From positions 1-10,343 of the forward strand of contig JBDTCS010000109.1 in assembly GCA_039923455.1 (NCBI GenBank): a DNA stretch of 10,343 bases, written 5' to 3'. The DNA is from JBDTCS01 sp039923455. Its GTDB lineage: Bacteria > Bacteroidota > Ignavibacteria > Palsa-1295. A program made the translations under genes and the position numbers. This document shows positions 7,885 to 10,343 of this stretch, in pieces (within the stretch, counting starts at the first letter, position 1; each line of letters starts with the position of its first letter). The notes under the pieces are model-generated. The model worked only from the letters and a program-made list of their open reading frames with translations. It did no database searches and had not been told where the DNA came from.

Positions 7885-7898
7885 ATCTGTGCACAGAT
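7885..7898. promoter_or_regulatory. Perfect 14-bp palindrome between alr and manC
   Basis: ATCTGTGCACAGAT is fully self-complementary and lies 18 nt after the alr stop and 46 nt before the manC start. With no loop it is a poor RNA hairpin but a good candidate for a dimeric repressor or activator site. No promoter elements were assigned with confidence, so its role is inferred from symmetry and position only. Confidence 0.4.
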
Positions 7899-7944
7899 AT
7901 TGCAACCCCCGAGTGTTCGCATCTATTGAGTAAGAACAATTAAT

Positions 7945-9063
7945 ATGAAGATCTGCGTAGTCATAATGGCCGGTGGCGTTGGTTCGAGGTTCTGGCCGGA
8001 ATCCAGAGAAAAGCGCCCAAAGCAATTGCTCGAGGTAGTAACGAAAGGTAGCACGCTCGTGCAATCGACTGTCGAGCGTGTGAAGCAATTCGCAGAGATC
8101 GAGCACACGCTCATCATCACCAGTGAATCGCAACGTGAAGAGTTAGAGCGTCAGCTTCCGGATGTGCCGAAAGAGAATATTATCGCGGAGCCATTCGGAA
8201 GAAATACTGCGCCGTGTATTGCGCTTGCTGCTGAGATACTAAAGAAGCGTGTCGGTGAAGAGGCCGTGATGGTGGTGCTGCCGGCAGACCACGTGATTCG
8301 CAACGCACCGGAATTTGCGAGGCTGATGCAACTCGGTGCGAGGCTTGCCGATGAAACGAAAGCACTGATCACCGTTGGCATTCATCCCTCACGTCCGGAA
8401 ACCGGTTTCGGCTATATACAGCTTGACGACGAGCATCTTCCATCGCAAAACCATCTTCCAAACTTTACAGAATTCGAACTGCGTGATATTTTTTGCGTGA
8501 AGCGATTCGCCGAAAAGCCGGATATTGGCACTGCGCGTAGGTTTATGGAGAGTGGAGATTTTCTCTGGAATAGCGGAATGTTCATTTGGCGCATCGATGC
8601 AATCTTAAAGGCACTCGCCGAACACACACCGGAGATCACCGAACAACTGCACACGCTGCCGGCACCCGAATCGCCGAACTTTGCAAAGAAGCTGCACGAA
8701 GCCTATAGTTGTTTCCGAAGTGTCTCGATCGATTATGGCGTGATGGAGCACGCATCGAACGTGTATGTACTTCGTGCAGGTGCGCTCGGTTGGAGCGATG
8801 TTGGAAGTTGGGACGAGGTGTACCGACTCAACGAAAAAGATTTGGAGAACAACGTGCTCATCGGCGAGCATGTTGTAAGTCGCAACACAAAGGGTTCACT
8901 CGTGATCTCGCGCAACGATCAACTTATCGCGCTTTATGGCGTGCATGATCTTGTGGTGGTCAATACCGGCGATGCGATCCTAATCACGACGCGAGAAGAA
9001 GCGCAAGGTGTACGAGAGATCGTCGATCTGCTAAAACGAAATCAGATGACGGAGTATTTGTAA
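7945..9063 (+). CDS. manC: Mannose-1-phosphate guanylyltransferase (GDP-mannose pyrophosphorylase)
   Basis: The 372-residue protein makes GDP-mannose from mannose-1-phosphate and GTP, the donor for mannose, fucose and related sugars in surface polysaccharides. The nucleotidyltransferase signature MAGGVGSRFWPESREKRPKQ occupies residues 8-27. Other family motifs follow in order: PFGRNTAPC (83-91), the metal-binding PADHVI with Asp115, TGFGYI (153-158), FAEKPD (188-193, sugar-phosphate contact), WNSGMFIW (208-215) and GWSDVGSW (282-289). Its length fits the short single-domain form; the phosphomannose isomerase cupin domain of long ManC proteins is absent, so that step must be supplied elsewhere. 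The start at 7945 is preceded by an AT-rich leader without a clear ribosome site. It follows alr by 78 bp in the same direction, but the gap contains a palindrome and the two may be separately controlled. No other glycan gene is visible. Confidence 0.95.
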   Translation: MKICVVIMAGGVGSRFWPESREKRPKQLLEVVTKGSTLVQSTVERVKQFAEIEHTLIITSESQREELERQLPDVPKENIIAEPFGRNTAPCIALAAEILKKRVGEEAVMVVLPADHVIRNAPEFARLMQLGARLADETKALITVGIHPSRPETGFGYIQLDDEHLPSQNHLPNFTEFELRDIFCVKRFAEKPDIGTARRFMESGDFLWNSGMFIWRIDAILKALAEHTPEITEQLHTLPAPESPNFAKKLHEAYSCFRSVSIDYGVMEHASNVYVLRAGALGWSDVGSWDEVYRLNEKDLENNVLIGEHVVSRNTKGSLVISRNDQLIALYGVHDLVVVNTGDAILITTREEAQGVREIVDLLKRNQMTEYL

Positions 9064-9076
9064 GCGACCCATTCAG

Positions 9077-9110
9077 CGGGCACCCGTAATTAGTGCTCGG
9101 CCTTTATTGC
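9077..9110 (+). terminator. Weak possible terminator after manC
   Basis: CGGGCAC (9077-9083) can pair with GTGCTCG (9093-9099) through seven pairs including one G-U, with a 9-nt loop, 13 nt after the manC stop codon. The following bases (GCCTTTATTGC) are only moderately T-rich. Position favours a terminator, composition is marginal. Confidence 0.3.
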
Positions 9111-9117
9111 CACGATC

Positions 9118-10132
9118 ATGAAGAGAACTTACGCAAACATCCTCTAAGCGATCATGGCAGTGGGAAGTATGGTCACTTCTTGCTCTGCACAACGACGCAT
9201 TTAATCGAAGCCAACCACTAAGGGCTGCTTCCGTCAAGCATTCTCCCCGATCCAAGCGATACCGACACTGCATACGGACATGGGATGGGATTGTCTGTTA
9301 GGGTACATTTATTTTGATAGCCTTTGCAGGAGCGTCGCTTCCCGGAGTCAACTTGATTCGCTATCGCTTCAAATTCGGAATTGGGATAGAATGAAAATCT
9401 TTGCGCGCTTTTTATATAGAATGACGGGTATGACGCAGATCTATTAGAAGAATATGCTGATGCAGGGGCAGACGAAGAGGTGCTTTATAAGATAAGCCCT
9501 GCGGTGGTACGCCAGGTGTTGTTGGATCCAATGAGCGCCCTACTTGGTCATGGGAATAAAGTGACATGCTTCACCGAGGCTTCGCTTATTCTTAGAATTC
9601 ACGTAGAAGCAGTAGTGAGTGATGTTGATTCACTCGCTTCAGTGCCTGTGTGGCCACTACCTCTTCAATGTATATACGCCACTGTTGTGGATACGATCAA
9701 GGGGCTGCATTTTCGTCAGGGAATATCTCCGCCCACTCTCACCAAAATCCAAAACTTTCGTCTTCCAATAATTTCGTCTATTCACCGTCTTGGAAAAAAG
9801 GTATTTATCGCAGCGACCTCGTTGCTACGGGTGTTGACTCAGCTGGGCACGAGAGAATTCCGTGCGATAATTGCTACGGCGTAAATGCACTCCAAGCTGG
9901 TCACGATTATATTGTACTCCTGCGCACCGTTCCCTTGGACTACGATGGATCGGTTAGCTACTACAACTATTATCCGGTGTCTAGCTACTCGCCAGAGGGT
10001 GGTTTCTTTGAAATTGACGGTTTAAATAACGTTGTTATTCCCTCCAAATTTTTCGGCTACGGCACTCAAGTACCTCTCGCTACTTTTATGTCAGCCATCC
10101 GCACTGACATTTCAATTATTACTTCTCATTAG
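9118..10132 (+). pseudogene. Broken gene for a secreted protein of unknown family
   Basis: The start reads MKRTYANIL, stop (TAA 9145-9147), AIMAVGSMVTSCSAQRR: a signal peptide, possibly a lipoprotein type with Cys after VTS, cut by a nonsense codon. A second TAA follows at 9202-9204. The same frame is then open for 80 codons (9205-9444), including GWDCLLGYIYFD. Near 9418 protein-like sequence moves to the next frame (NDGYDADLLEEYADAGADEE, from 9420), open to 9884 and including FTEASLILRIHVEAVVSDVD. Around 9700-9735 it moves again to the frame ending at the TAG at 10130-10132 (GHDYIVLLRT, EGGFFEIDG, FFGYGTQVPL). Both frame changes equal one missing base; adding two bases gives 1017, an exact 339 codons. 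I do not recognise the family. The C-terminal third is the most convincing. Sequencing or assembly error is the main alternative to decay. Confidence 0.58.
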
Positions 10133-10155
10133 GTGAGCCTACATACTCAATTATT

Positions 10156-10343
10156 ATGAGAAATTGTAGCTTAGGACGATAGCATGCGTGATTGGTCTGT
10201 GCGCAGGCTGGGACGAATAGTCCCAAGATATTCGATTCTGGATCAAAACGGAGGCATAAAATGACTCCAAACAGGCAAAATCCGTGTCCAAATTATAGAC
10301 CCCTCCGGCAACTTCTGGGAGCCTACGGGTGGATTTGTCGGTT
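10156..10343 (+). pseudogene. Broken 5' end of a second secreted-protein gene (partial, runs off right edge)
   Basis: An ATG at 10156 begins MRNCSLG, and after an apparent one-base loss near 10172-10176 the next frame continues TIACVIGLCAGWDE, together resembling a signal peptide. That frame stops at a TAG about 10218-10220. Protein-like sequence then resumes in the third frame (ILDQNGGIK, TGA stop at 10262-10264, then LQTGKIRVQIIDPSGNFWEP) and stays open to the window edge. It lies 23 nt after the preceding broken gene. The parts are short, so this reconstruction is tentative, and the protein is not recognised. Confidence 0.35.

Overview
The window looks like chromosomal DNA from a bacterium of the Bacteroidota / Chlorobiota-Ignavibacteriota-Kapabacteria group. 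That placement is inferred from three things: a secreted protein with a type IX secretion (T9SS) sorting domain, a TPR-coiled-coil-LuxR regulator of the kind common in that group, and start codons mostly without a clear Shine-Dalgarno sequence. No rRNA, tRNA, CRISPR array or insertion sequence was recognised.

Layout. At the left edge, on the minus strand, is the N-terminal part of a phage-type terminase large subunit (1-455, running off the window; its frame stays open to 686). It is divergent from a T9SS-exported protein (754-1983). A 349-bp gap with two hairpins leads to gyrA (2333-4846), which ends in a strong intrinsic terminator. Only a few bases after the terminator's T-tract starts a cytoplasmic TPR-LuxR regulator (4924-6591). 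Alanine racemase follows (alr, 6742-7866), preceded by a tandem 20-bp repeat. Then comes mannose-1-phosphate guanylyltransferase (manC, 7945-9063), preceded by a perfect 14-bp palindrome.

From 9064 to the right edge no intact gene is present. 9118-10132 reads as a broken gene for a secreted protein: a signal peptide interrupted by a stop, a second stop, and two frame changes. 10156-10343 looks like the broken start of another. All four inferred frame changes go the same way, as if one base were missing each time, while the genes to the left are clean. This is either real decay or a local sequence-quality problem.

The intact genes are mostly housekeeping: DNA topology (GyrA), peptidoglycan precursor supply (Alr) and GDP-mannose for surface glycans (ManC), all on the plus strand with 77-150 bp gaps. 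I see no convincing new multi-gene system. The points most worth a second look are the decaying secreted-protein locus, the open N-terminal extension of the terminase gene, the terminator pressed against the regulator's start codon, and the repeat and palindrome in front of alr and manC.
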